From NCBI GenBank assembly GCA_023406225.1, contig JAEXWS010000231.1, positions 1-5,631 on the forward strand: a stretch of 5,631 bases of DNA, written 5' to 3'. Source of the stretch: Bacillota bacterium. GTDB taxonomy: Bacteria; Bacillota; Clostridia; Oscillospirales; Oscillospiraceae. Positions within the stretch are counted from its first letter, which is position 1. Every line of letters starts with the position of its first letter. The notes under the pieces were generated by a model. It did not search any database. It was not told where the DNA came from and worked only from the letters and a program-made list of their open reading frames with translations. A program made the translations under genes and the position numbers. This document shows, piece after piece, positions 1 to 4,843 of the stretch.

Positions 1-2
1 CC

Positions 3-368
3 CTGGTAAGCTGCAAGCTGGACCTGGCGGAGACCGCATTGCGGCTGGGCATCCCCATCATCGCCGCCCTGGGCACCGGAAACAAGCTGGACCCCACCCT
101 GCTCCGCCTGGCGGACATCTCCGAGACTTACGGCTGTCCCCTGGCCCGGGTCATGCGCAAAGAGCTGCGCAGCCGGGGCATCCACCATCTCCCGGTGGTC
201 TTCAGCCCTGAGGAGCCCGCGCCCGCCCTCCAGCTGGAGGCCCCGCCCCCCGGCCGCCGCAGCGTCCCCGCCAGCACTCCCTGGGTCCCCGCGGCGGCAG
301 GGCTGCTTCTGGGCAGCGCCGTGGTCCGGGAGCTGGTGAATCAAGAGAAAAAGGAACGATCAATGTGA
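3..368 (+). CDS. tcdA: tRNA threonylcarbamoyladenosine dehydratase, C-terminal part (5' end outside window)
   Basis: The frame is open from the window edge, and about 121 codons are visible. The segment reads LGIPIIAALGTGNKLDPT, then RLADISETYGCPLARVMRKE, then HHLPVVFSPEE. This matches the C-terminal half of the ThiF/E1-like adenylating enzyme TcdA (CsdL/YgdL). By family knowledge TcdA uses ATP to dehydrate and cyclise N6-threonylcarbamoyladenosine at tRNA position 37. A proline-rich linker follows, then a small hydrophobic end (WVPAAAGLLLGSAVVRELV) that corresponds to the usual 'PSVAGLILA' tail of clostridial homologues. The catalytic and ATP-binding half lies upstream and cannot be checked here. 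The internal TTG at 39 is not a real start, because homology begins before it. The stop overlaps the start of the next gene (TGATG), which suggests translational coupling. Another ThiF-family activity is possible but less likely. Confidence 0.85.
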   Translation: MVSCKLDLAETALRLGIPIIAALGTGNKLDPTLLRLADISETYGCPLARVMRKELRSRGIHHLPVVFSPEEPAPALQLEAPPPGRRSVPASTPWVPAAAGLLLGSAVVRELVNQEKKERSM

Positions 369-1099
369 TGTTAACTGGAACCATCGTCAACGCCCTGGCC
401 GTCCTGTGCGGGTCCCTGGCCGGGATGTGCATCAAATGGGCCGCGGGGAAATTTTCCACCGGGCTGGAGGGCTCGTCCAATCTGGGGCACCGCCTTCAGG
501 GGATCATCATGCAGGGCATCGCCCTCTGCGTCCTTCTTGTCGGCGTCAGCGGCAGCCTGAAGGGAGAAAACACCCTGATCGCCATTTTATCCATGGTCCT
601 GGGCGCGATCCTGGGCGAGCTGCTGGACCTGGACAAGCGGATGAACGCCCTGGGGGGCTGGGTGCAGAAAAAAACGGAGCATCTGATCCAAAACGACGGC
701 ACCGCCTCCGTGTCGGAGGGCTTCATCACCGCCAGCCTCCTCTTCTGCGTGGGCGCCATGTCCATCGTGGGAGCGCTGGACGACGGCCTTACCGGCAACC
801 ACACCACACTGTACATCAAGTCCATGCTGGACGGCATCAGTTCCGTGGTATTCGGCGCCTCCCTGGGCGTGGGCGTGGCCTTTTCCGCCGTGGCGGTCTT
901 TCTCTACCAGGGGATCATTGCCGTGCTGGCGTCCTTTCTCCAGCCCTTCCTGGGGGATGCGGTCATCGCGGAGATGACCTGCGTGGGCTCGCTGCTCATC
1001 GTGGCGCTGTCTCTCAACATGCTGGGCGTGACCAAGATCAAGGTGATGAACCTGGTCCCCGCCATCTTCCTGCCCATCTTCCTGTGCATGGTGATGTAA
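368..1099 (+). CDS. DUF554 family integral membrane protein (YqgA/YdfK-like)
   Basis: This is a protein of 243 residues with about seven hydrophobic segments (roughly 5-23, 45-61, 69-87, 119-137, 157-180, 182-200 and 205-243). It carries the hallmark DUF554 motifs: N-terminal LTGTIVNALAVLCGSLAG, FCVGAMSIVGALDDGLTG (126-143), LDGISSVVFGASLG (154-167) and a C-terminal TKIKVMNLVPA. The length is normal for the family. DUF554 proteins are inner-membrane proteins of unknown biochemical function, so no substrate is assigned. The ATG at 368 overlaps the tcdA stop as TGATG. A GTG at 365 in the same frame is an alternative with slightly better spacing from the AAGGA at 351-355 (9 nt against 12 nt). 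The gene is likely co-transcribed with tcdA and ends 17 nt before a strong terminator stem. Confidence 0.88.
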   Translation: MLTGTIVNALAVLCGSLAGMCIKWAAGKFSTGLEGSSNLGHRLQGIIMQGIALCVLLVGVSGSLKGENTLIAILSMVLGAILGELLDLDKRMNALGGWVQKKTEHLIQNDGTASVSEGFITASLLFCVGAMSIVGALDDGLTGNHTTLYIKSMLDGISSVVFGASLGVGVAFSAVAVFLYQGIIAVLASFLQPFLGDAVIAEMTCVGSLLIVALSLNMLGVTKIKVMNLVPAIFLPIFLCMVM

Positions 1100-1110
1100 A
1101 AAAGGATATC

Positions 1111-1149
1111 AAAAAAGAAGCCGGTCCAACATGGACCGGCTTCCTTTTT
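1111..1149. terminator. Bidirectional intrinsic terminator between the convergent DUF554 gene and rplL
   Basis: A perfect 12-bp stem (1117-1128 with 1132-1143, GAAGCCGGTCCA / TGGACCGGCTTC) encloses a 3-nt loop. It is followed on the + strand by TTTTT (1145-1149) and preceded by AAAAAA (1111-1116), which becomes the U-tract on the - strand. The symmetry lets it stop transcription from the DUF554 gene (stop at 1099) and from rplL (stop at 1167). Confidence 0.92.
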
Positions 1150-1166
1150 CAGCGTATGGAGTGAAC

Positions 1167-1538
1167 TTACTTCAGCTCGACCTTGCCGCCGACCTCTTCG
1201 ACCTGCGCCTTGAGAGCCTCGGCATCCTCCTTGGAGACACCCTCCTTCAAGGTGGCGGGAGCGCCCTCGACGGTGGCCTTGGCCTCAGCCAGGCCCTGGC
1301 CGGTGATCTCGCGGACGATCTTGATGACCTTGATCTTGGCGGCGGCGTCGAAGCCGGTCAGGACCACGTCAAAGTCGGTCTTCTCCTCAGCGGCGGGAGC
1401 GGCGGCGCCGGCGGCGGGAGCAGCCATAGCGGCGGCGGAAACGCCGAACTCTTCCTCCAGAGCGTGCACCAGCTCGCTGAGCTCCAGAACGGTCAGACCC
1501 TTGATCTCTTCGATCATAGCGGTAACTTTCTCAGACAT
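1167..1538 (-). CDS. rplL: Large-subunit ribosomal protein bL12 (L7/L12)
   Basis: This is a complete protein of 123 residues, normal for L7/L12. The N-terminal helical dimerisation and L10-binding region (about 1-33) is followed by an Ala/Pro-rich hinge (about 34-53) and a globular C-terminal domain. That domain begins at EKTDFDVVL and contains KIKVIKIVREITGQGLAEAK (68-87), the surface that contacts translational GTPases. L12 forms the multicopy ribosomal stalk that recruits EF-Tu, EF-G, IF2 and RF3. The start is supported by AGGAGG (1547-1552) 8 nt upstream. The gene is the last of the rplJ-rplL unit and lies 44 nt after rplJ. It is followed by a terminator rather than by rpoB, which usually comes next in bacteria. 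Identification is essentially certain. Confidence 0.98.
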   Translation of the reverse strand: MSEKVTAMIEEIKGLTVLELSELVHALEEEFGVSAAAMAAPAAGAAAPAAEEKTDFDVVLTGFDAAAKIKVIKIVREITGQGLAEAKATVEGAPATLKEGVSKEDAEALKAQVEEVGGKVELK

Positions 1539-1560
1539 AGTAATAGCCTCCTGTTAGTAA

Positions 1561-1592
1561 AAATTCAAAATATTGCGCTGAATCACTCAGCG
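1561..1592 (-). promoter_or_regulatory. Hairpin plus U-rich run at the rplJ-rplL junction
   Basis: On the - strand a 6-bp stem (CGCTGA / TCAGCG, 1587-1592 with 1576-1581) has the rplJ stop codon within its 5-nt loop. It is followed by a U/A-rich run (CAATATTTTGAATTTTT). The stem is too short to be a strong terminator. It may act as a weak attenuator, an RNA processing site or a stability element that tunes L12 relative to L10. The structure is seen directly; the role is inference. Confidence 0.4.
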
Positions 1593-2122
1593 GCGGGGGC
1601 GGCCTCTTCGGCAGGGGCCTCGGCGGGAGCGCCGTTCTTCTCGGCGATCTGCTTCAAAACGACGGCTAGGCCGGGGATGGGCGCCAGCATGGTGCCCAGG
1701 ACCTGCGCCTGCAGGACGGGCAGAGCGGGGATGGAAGCCAGGGAATTGATGGTCTCCAGAGAGACGGGCTTGCCGTCCATGAAGCCGCCTTTGATCTCAA
1801 ACTTGTCGTTGAGCTTCTTGGCGTAGTTGCTCATGACCCGGGCGGGCGCCACGGGATCGTCGCACAGGGCCAGGGACGTGGTGCCGTTAAGCAGGCCGTC
1901 CAGCTCGGTGAGGCCGGTGGCGTTGAAGGCAAAGCGGAGCAGGGTGTTTTTCACGACTGCGTAGTCCACGTTGCTCTCACGGCACTCTCTGCGAAGCGCG
2001 GTGTCTTCTTCAACGGTAATACCCTTGTAGTCGACAATCACGCCCGCAGTCGCCTTCTGGATCTTTTCGGTCAGCTCGGCCACGATGGCCTGCTTTTCGG
2101 TTAAGACCTTTGCGTTAGGCAT
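1583..2122 (-). CDS. rplJ: Large-subunit ribosomal protein uL10 (L10)
   Basis: This is a protein of 179 residues from the ATG at 2122. It shows the L10 landmarks: an N-terminal helix (KVLTEKQAIVAELTEKI), VIVDYKGITV near 28-37, VKNTLLRFA (57-65), KGGFMDG (111-117) and LAPIPGLAVVLKQIAEK. The last part is the C-terminal helix that docks L12 dimers, and a short Ala/Glu/Pro tail follows it. L10 anchors the L12 stalk to 23S rRNA beside L11. A GTG 12 nt further upstream (2134) is in frame but lies inside the Shine-Dalgarno sequence GGAGGTGA (2131-2138). The ATG, 8 nt after that site, is therefore the real start. The gene has its own promoter and an L10 leader, so L10-L12 complexes probably repress it by transcription attenuation, as established for Bacillus subtilis rplJL. 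Confidence 0.97.
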   Translation of the reverse strand: MPNAKVLTEKQAIVAELTEKIQKATAGVIVDYKGITVEEDTALRRECRESNVDYAVVKNTLLRFAFNATGLTELDGLLNGTTSLALCDDPVAPARVMSNYAKKLNDKFEIKGGFMDGKPVSLETINSLASIPALPVLQAQVLGTMLAPIPGLAVVLKQIAEKNGAPAEAPAEEAAPAAE

Positions 2123-2130
2123 TCTTGTGT

Positions 2131-2138
2131 TCACCTCC
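2131..2138 (-). promoter_or_regulatory. Ribosome binding site of rplJ that decides its start
   Basis: GGAGGTGA is an eight-base match to the 16S anti-Shine-Dalgarno sequence and lies 8 nt before the ATG at 2122. The in-frame GTG at 2134 overlaps this site and is excluded as a start. Confidence 0.85.
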
Positions 2139-2160
2139 GTAGGATTTTGTAGGTGCGTTC

Positions 2161-2202
2161 AAAAAAGGAAACCGTCCTTGTGCCGCAAAGACACAAGGAC
2201 GG
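2161..2202 (-). terminator. Intrinsic terminator (attenuator) within the L10 leader
   Basis: On the - strand an 11-bp perfect stem (CCGTCCTTGTG / CACAAGGACGG; 2192-2202 with 2172-2182) has a 9-nt loop. It is followed by TTTCC and a run of six T (2166-2161). It lies between the promoter and rplJ, about 40 nt before the start codon, so it can only act as a conditional terminator. Its 5' arm also pairs with an upstream antiterminator segment. Confidence 0.9.
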
Positions 2203-2273
2203 AAAGCAAATCACATTTGCCGTCCTCGGCAGGATTTACGAGGTCGCCCTCACCTGCTGTCTTTGGAACGCAT
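2161..2273 (-). ncRNA. L10 leader: cis-regulatory RNA controlling rplJ-rplL
   Basis: Three nested structures can be read on the - strand. (1) The binding hairpin has GCAGG (2253-2257) pairing with CCTGC (2229-2233). Inside it GAGG/CCTC (2248-2251 with 2240-2243) is capped by a GCGA GNRA loop, and an asymmetric internal loop (GTAAAT opposite T) separates the two stems, which resembles the kink-turn bound by L10. (2) The antiterminator has GGACGG (2220-2225) pairing with CCGTCC (2197-2202), with an inner stem CAAAT/ATTTG (2215-2219 with 2207-2211). It occupies the 5' arm of the terminator. (3) The terminator lies at 2172-2202. The flanking strings AGACAGCAGGTG and ATCCTGCCGAGG are typical of the L10 leader family. 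The expected logic is that excess L10(L12)4 binds the first hairpin and favours termination. The structures are seen by hand pairing; the mechanism is family knowledge. Confidence 0.88.
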
Positions 2274-2278
2274 CTGAT

Positions 2279-2307
2279 ATTATATCCAAGGATTTGACAA
2301 ATGTCAA
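2279..2307 (-). promoter_or_regulatory. Perfect-consensus sigma-A promoter of rplJ-rplL
   Basis: On the - strand TTGACA (2302-2307) and TATAAT (2279-2284) are separated by exactly 17 nt. The predicted transcription start is near 2271-2273, just ahead of the L10 leader. The -35 box is half of a 6-2-6 inverted repeat (TTGACA-TT-TGTCAA, 2294-2307). Confidence 0.93.
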
Positions 2308-2320
2308 CCCTCAAATATCG

Positions 2321-2537
2321 TTTCCCTCCCCGCGCCCGCAGGCGCAGAGGAAAGGGCTGGGAAAAACCCCTCCGGGGTTTTCCAGTTCTTTTGCCTCCGG
2401 CAAAAGAAGAAAATCAAATCCATTTTCGGCAGGGCGTGTACCTGTCGAAAATCCCCCGGCCCAGCCGCCCTGGGCGGCGTTCACCAGTCCGCAGACTGGC
2501 GGCGGGGGTTCTCAAGGGGGAGCCTGCTCCCCCTTGA
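2321..2537. repeat. Noncoding array of consecutive inverted repeats between rplA and the rplJ promoter
   Basis: The spacer between rplA and rplJ is 421 nt. This part holds no gene but at least seven stems in close succession: 2332-2345 (GCGCC/GGCGC, CGCA loop, with outer TTTCC/GGAAA); 2357-2385 (CTGG..AAAA..CCCC / GGGGTTTTCCAG); 2386-2408 (TTCTTTTGCC / GGCAAAAGAA, 10 bp); 2422-2452 (ATTTTCG.CAGG / CCTG.CGAAAAT); 2464-2478 (GCCGCC/GGCGGC); 2484-2499 (CCAGTC/GACTGG, CGCA loop); and 2512-2537 (TCAAGGGGGAGC / GCTCCCCCTTGA, 12 bp). Such a density looks like a mosaic of small palindromic intergenic elements (REP- or MITE-like) rather than one terminator. Frames through it are open only because of base composition and show no family resemblance. 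Confidence 0.6.
2357..2385 (-). terminator. Candidate terminator for the rpmG-rplA transcription unit
   Basis: On the - strand the stem CTGG-AAAA-CCCC / GGGG-TTTT-CCCAG is closed by a GGA loop, with single-base bulges. The 3' arm itself contains a run of five T (2366-2362). It lies about 160 nt after the rplA stop and before the rplJ promoter, so it could end the upstream transcript. The U-run overlaps the stem, so efficiency is uncertain and the unit could also read through into rplJ. Confidence 0.4.
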
Positions 2538-2543
2538 AGCTCC

Positions 2544-3236
2544 TCAGACCAGCTTCGCGGTGTTCATCTTCACGCCGGGGCCCATGGTGGACGCGGCCAC
2601 GCAGCTGCGGATATACTGGCCCTTGGCGGCGGCGGGCTTCGCCTTGACGATGGCGCCCATCAAAGCGGGGTAGTTCTCCATCAGCTTTTCAGGGCCGAAG
2701 GACACCTTGCCGATGGGGCAGTGGATGATGTTGGTCTTGTCCAGACGGTACTCGATCTTACCGGCCTTGACTTCCTTCACGGCCTTGGCCACGTCGGGCG
2801 TGACGGTACCCGCCTTGGGGGAGGGCATCAGGCCCTTGGGGCCCAGGACCTTACCGAGACGGCCCACCACGCCCATCATGTCGGGGCTGGCGACCACCAC
2901 GTCGAAGTCGAACCAGTTTTCCTTCTGGATCTTCTCCACCAGGTCCATGTCGCCCACGTAATCGGCGCCGGCCTCGCGGGCGGCGTCGGCCTTGTCGGCC
3001 TTGGCGAACACCAGGACGCGGACGGTCTTGCCGGTGCCGTGGGGCAGCACGATGGCGCCGCGGACCTGCTGGTCGGCGTGCCGGGAGTCGACGCCCAGCT
3101 TCACATGCAGTTCGACGGTCTCGTCGAACTTGGCGCTGGCGGTCTTGCAGATGAGCTCCATGCCTTCGCTGGCATCGTACAAGGTGTTCTTGTCGATCTG
3201 CTTGGCACTTTCCTTATATTTCTTGCCTCTAAACAA
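2544..3236 (-). CDS. rplA: Large-subunit ribosomal protein uL1 (L1), TTG start
   Basis: This is a protein of 230 residues, matching the family length. It contains RGKKYKES near the N-terminus, GAIVLPHGTGK (60-70), NWFDFDVVVASPDMMG (97-112), LGPKGLMPSPKAGTVTPDV (121-139), the KPAAAKG region near 190 and the C-terminal STMGPGVKMNT (216-226). L1 forms the mobile L1 stalk on 23S rRNA near the E site and in many bacteria represses its own mRNA. The frame extends to an ATG at 3281. The added 15 codons have no counterpart in L1, and an AGGAGG (3245-3250) sits 8 nt before the TTG at 3236. The mature start FRGKKY also aligns with the family from that TTG. The gene follows rplK by 91 nt and is the last gene of the first ribosomal unit. 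Confidence 0.96.
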   Translation of the reverse strand: MFRGKKYKESAKQIDKNTLYDASEGMELICKTASAKFDETVELHVKLGVDSRHADQQVRGAIVLPHGTGKTVRVLVFAKADKADAAREAGADYVGDMDLVEKIQKENWFDFDVVVASPDMMGVVGRLGKVLGPKGLMPSPKAGTVTPDVAKAVKEVKAGKIEYRLDKTNIIHCPIGKVSFGPEKLMENYPALMGAIVKAKPAAAKGQYIRSCVAASTMGPGVKMNTAKLV

Positions 3237-3244
3237 TGTTACTT

Positions 3245-3250
3245 CCTCCT
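3245..3250 (-). promoter_or_regulatory. Ribosome binding site selecting the TTG start of rplA
   Basis: A perfect AGGAGG on the - strand lies 8 nt upstream of TTG (3236-3234). No comparable site precedes the in-frame ATG at 3281. Confidence 0.8.
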
Positions 3251-3285
3251 CATAGTGGTTATTCGGAACGGATCCTCCCACTGTA

Positions 3286-3301
3286 TGAAACGGCCGTTTC
3301 A
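3286..3301. repeat. 16-bp perfect palindrome in the rplK-rplA spacer
   Basis: TGAAACGGCCGTTTCA is fully self-complementary and lies in the middle of the 91-nt spacer. In the transcript it could fold as a 6-bp hairpin with a GGCC loop, or serve as a dimeric protein site. It is not followed by a U-run, so it is not a terminator. Its function is unknown. Confidence 0.5.
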
Positions 3302-3327
3302 GCCGCTCGATTGGTTGATGTCAGATT

Positions 3328-3753
3328 TCACTCGCCCACGACGACGCCCATGGAGCGGCAGGTGCCCTCGATCATGCTCATGGCGCTTTCCAGGGTGGCG
3401 GCGTTCAGATCGCGCATCTTGATCTCGGCGATCTTCTGAATGGACGCCTTGGAGATGGTGGCCACCTTGGTCTTGTTGGGCACGCCGGAGCCGGACTCGA
3501 GGCCGCATTCCTTCTTGATCAGGACGGCCGCGGGGGGCGTCTTGGTGATGAAGGAGAAGGAGCGGTCGGCGTACACGGTGATGACGACGGGAATGATCAT
3601 GCCCATGTCATTCTTGGTGCGCTCGTTGAACTCCTTGGTGAAGGCGGCGATGTTGACGCCGTGCTGGCCCAGAGCGGGGCCAACGGGGGGCGCGGGAGTC
3701 GCCTTGCCTGCGGGGATCTGCAATTTCACATAACCAGTAATTTTCTGTGCCAC
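3328..3753 (-). CDS. rplK: Large-subunit ribosomal protein uL11 (L11)
   Basis: This is a complete protein of 141 residues, the standard length. The N-terminal domain (about 1-70) carries the proline-rich PAGKATPAPPVGPALGQHG (14-32), the thiostrepton-site side that contacts translational GTPases. The KTPPAAVL linker (71-78) leads to the rRNA-binding C-terminal domain, with KMRDLNA (112-118) and EGTCRSMGV (129-137). L11 binds helices 43-44 of 23S rRNA next to L10. It is needed in many bacteria for RelA-dependent stringent signalling. The start codon is GTG at 3753, preceded by AGGAGGTG (3761-3768) at a 7-nt spacing. The gene follows nusG after a 126-nt G+C-rich spacer and precedes rplA, the conserved order. 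Confidence 0.98.
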   Translation of the reverse strand: MAQKITGYVKLQIPAGKATPAPPVGPALGQHGVNIAAFTKEFNERTKNDMGMIIPVVITVYADRSFSFITKTPPAAVLIKKECGLESGSGVPNKTKVATISKASIQKIAEIKMRDLNAATLESAMSMIEGTCRSMGVVVGE

Positions 3754-3810
3754 GGAGTAGCACCTCCTAAATCATAAATGTGGTTGGCGGCAAACGCCGT
3801 CTTTGGCGGG

Positions 3811-3870
3811 GCGCTGCAGCCCCTCCCACTTGCGCCGCTGTCGCGCGGCGCGGCGGCGCCCAAAGGGCGC
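3811..3870 (-). other. Structured G+C-rich spacer between nusG and rplK
   Basis: The 126-nt nusG-rplK gap contains stems GCGCCC/GGGCGC with a 3-nt loop (3856-3861 with 3865-3870), GCGCCGC/GCGGCGC (3832-3838 with 3845-3851) and a weaker GGGGC/GCCCC (about 3808-3821). None has a U-run on the - strand, so intrinsic termination is not supported. I see no promoter here. A leader for L11/L1 control or an RNA processing region is possible but unproven. Confidence 0.45.
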
Positions 3871-3879
3871 GCGAGCTTC

Positions 3880-4404
3880 TCAGCCCTGGACTTCGACCTG
3901 GTCCAGTTCCAGTTCCACCGGGGTCTCCCGGCCGAACATGGACACCATGACGCTGACCCGGTTCTTCTCCGGCTCGATCTCCTCGACCACGCCGGTAAAG
4001 CTGGCCAGCGGACCGTCCACGATCCGAACATGGTCGCCCACGTGGTAGCCCACCACGATCTCGTGCTTTTCCATGCCCATGGCCAGGACCTCCTCCTCGC
4101 TGAGGGGGATGGCTTTATTGGCGGAGCCCACGAAGCCGGTGACGCCGCGAACGTTGCGGACCAGATGCCAGGTCTCGTCGGTCATCACCATCTTGATCAG
4201 CACATAGCCGGGAAACACCTTCCGCTCCACCTCTTTGGAGGCGCCGGAATCGGTGATCTCCGTCACGGTCTCCATGGGAATCTCCATGCGGAGGATCATG
4301 TCCTCCATCCCGCGTCCGGTGACAAATTTCTCGATGCTGGTCTTGACGGCGTTTTCATAGCCGGAATAGGTATGGATGACATACCACTTCGCGCTGTCTG
4401 CCAT
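3880..4404 (-). CDS. nusG: Transcription elongation and termination factor NusG
   Basis: This is a protein of 174 residues, typical of NusG. The NGN domain starts with KWYVIHTYSGYENAVKTSIE (6-25) and includes the hallmark FPGYVLIKM (64-72) and VRNVRGVTGFVG (82-93). The C-terminal KOW domain begins at HVGDHVRIVDGPLASFTG (121-138) and runs to the end. NusG binds the clamp of RNA polymerase and, through KOW, couples it to other factors or ribosomes. In Firmicutes it can also influence pausing. The ATG at 4404 is 13 nt after the secE stop, and its ribosome binding site AAGGGG overlaps that stop, which suggests coupled translation. The secE-nusG-rplK order is highly conserved in bacteria and supports the call. 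Confidence 0.98.
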   Translation of the reverse strand: MADSAKWYVIHTYSGYENAVKTSIEKFVTGRGMEDMILRMEIPMETVTEITDSGASKEVERKVFPGYVLIKMVMTDETWHLVRNVRGVTGFVGSANKAIPLSEEEVLAMGMEKHEIVVGYHVGDHVRIVDGPLASFTGVVEEIEPEKNRVSVMVSMFGRETPVELELDQVEVQG

Positions 4405-4417
4405 ATTCCGATACCCC

Positions 4418-4633
4418 TTACGCGCCGAAGAGGCTTAGGATCATGTCTACGGCAGTGACCAGCACGCCGTCAAAAATCCAGATGCAGGCGCCGATCATCA
4501 AAGAGCACAGCAGCACGGTGCCGGTGTTCTTCATCACGGTCTTGCGGTCCGGCCACACGACCTTCTTCAATTCGCTTTTCATCTCGCGGAACCAGAGGCC
4601 GCGGTCCTTTTTCTTCTTGACTTCTTCTGCCAT
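4418..4633 (-). CDS. secE: Preprotein translocase subunit SecE
   Basis: This is a short protein of 71 residues, the single-spanning form of SecE common in Gram-positive bacteria. A lysine-rich cytoplasmic start (VKKKKDRG) is followed by the amphipathic helix and signature ELKKVVWPDR (21-30). One membrane segment covers about 39-69. SecE clamps SecY and is essential for the SecYEG channel. The start at 4633 has a modest AAAGGG site (4645-4650) 11 nt upstream. The gene lies 38 nt after rpmG and 13 nt before nusG, the usual arrangement. The acidic residues D55 and D63 inside or near the hydrophobic segment are visible but their significance is unknown. Confidence 0.96.
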   Translation of the reverse strand: MAEEVKKKKDRGLWFREMKSELKKVVWPDRKTVMKNTGTVLLCSLMIGACIWIFDGVLVTAVDMILSLFGA

Positions 4634-4671
4634 AAAGTTACACGCCCTTTCTTAATCGTTCATCGACCAGA

Positions 4672-4821
4672 TCACTTGGTCTCGGAGTGGAGCGTGTGCT
4701 TTTTGCAGAAGGGGCAATACTTGTTGAGTTCCAGCTTGTCCGGAGTGTTTTTCTTGTTCTTCATCGTATTGTAGTTTCTCTGCTTGCACTCGTTGCATCT
4801 CAGGGTCACTTTCACGCGCAT
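4672..4821 (-). CDS. rpmG: Large-subunit ribosomal protein bL33 (zinc-ribbon form)
   Basis: This is a 49-residue protein found by direct translation. It begins MRVKVTLRCNEC, continues QRNYNTMKNKKN, has KYCPFCKKH near the end and stops after ETK. Cysteine pairs C9/C12 and C36/C39 make the CXXC...CXXC zinc ribbon of the zinc-binding (C+) L33 type. By established knowledge C+ forms can be partly replaced by C- paralogues under zinc limitation in some bacteria. A strong AAGGAGGTG lies 7 nt before the ATG (nine bases separate the end of AAGGAGG from the ATG). The overlapping, longer - strand frame at 4652-4912 is in another register and has no family resemblance. rpmG-secE-nusG is a conserved operon start in Firmicutes. 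No zinc-responsive (Zur-type) site is evident. Confidence 0.96.
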   Translation of the reverse strand: MRVKVTLRCNECKQRNYNTMKNKKNTPDKLELNKYCPFCKKHTLHSETK

Positions 4822-4843
4822 CTAACGGCACCTCCTTATTATT

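Noticed and set aside
1131..1826. Long + strand open frame opposite rplL and rplJ
   Set aside because: It is antisense to two certain ribosomal genes, and its Gly/Leu/Asp-rich product reflects their codon bias. It has no family resemblance and crosses the terminator.
2123..2134. GTG at 2134 as the rplJ start
   Set aside because: The codon is part of the Shine-Dalgarno sequence itself, and the ATG at 2122 has ideal spacing.
2512..2537. 12-bp perfect stem just after rplA as an intrinsic terminator
   Set aside because: On the - strand it is followed by GAGAACCCCC instead of a U-run, so it is listed only as part of the hairpin array.
2153..2647. + strand open frame across the rplJ leader and the hairpin array
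   Set aside because: It crosses a promoter, an attenuator and the end of rplA on the other strand. The product is low-complexity Pro/Arg/Ser sequence and no convincing ribosome binding site precedes it.
3769..3800. TATGAT on the - strand as an rplK promoter -10
   Set aside because: No -35 element lies at a workable distance, and the resulting start would fall in the ribosome binding site.
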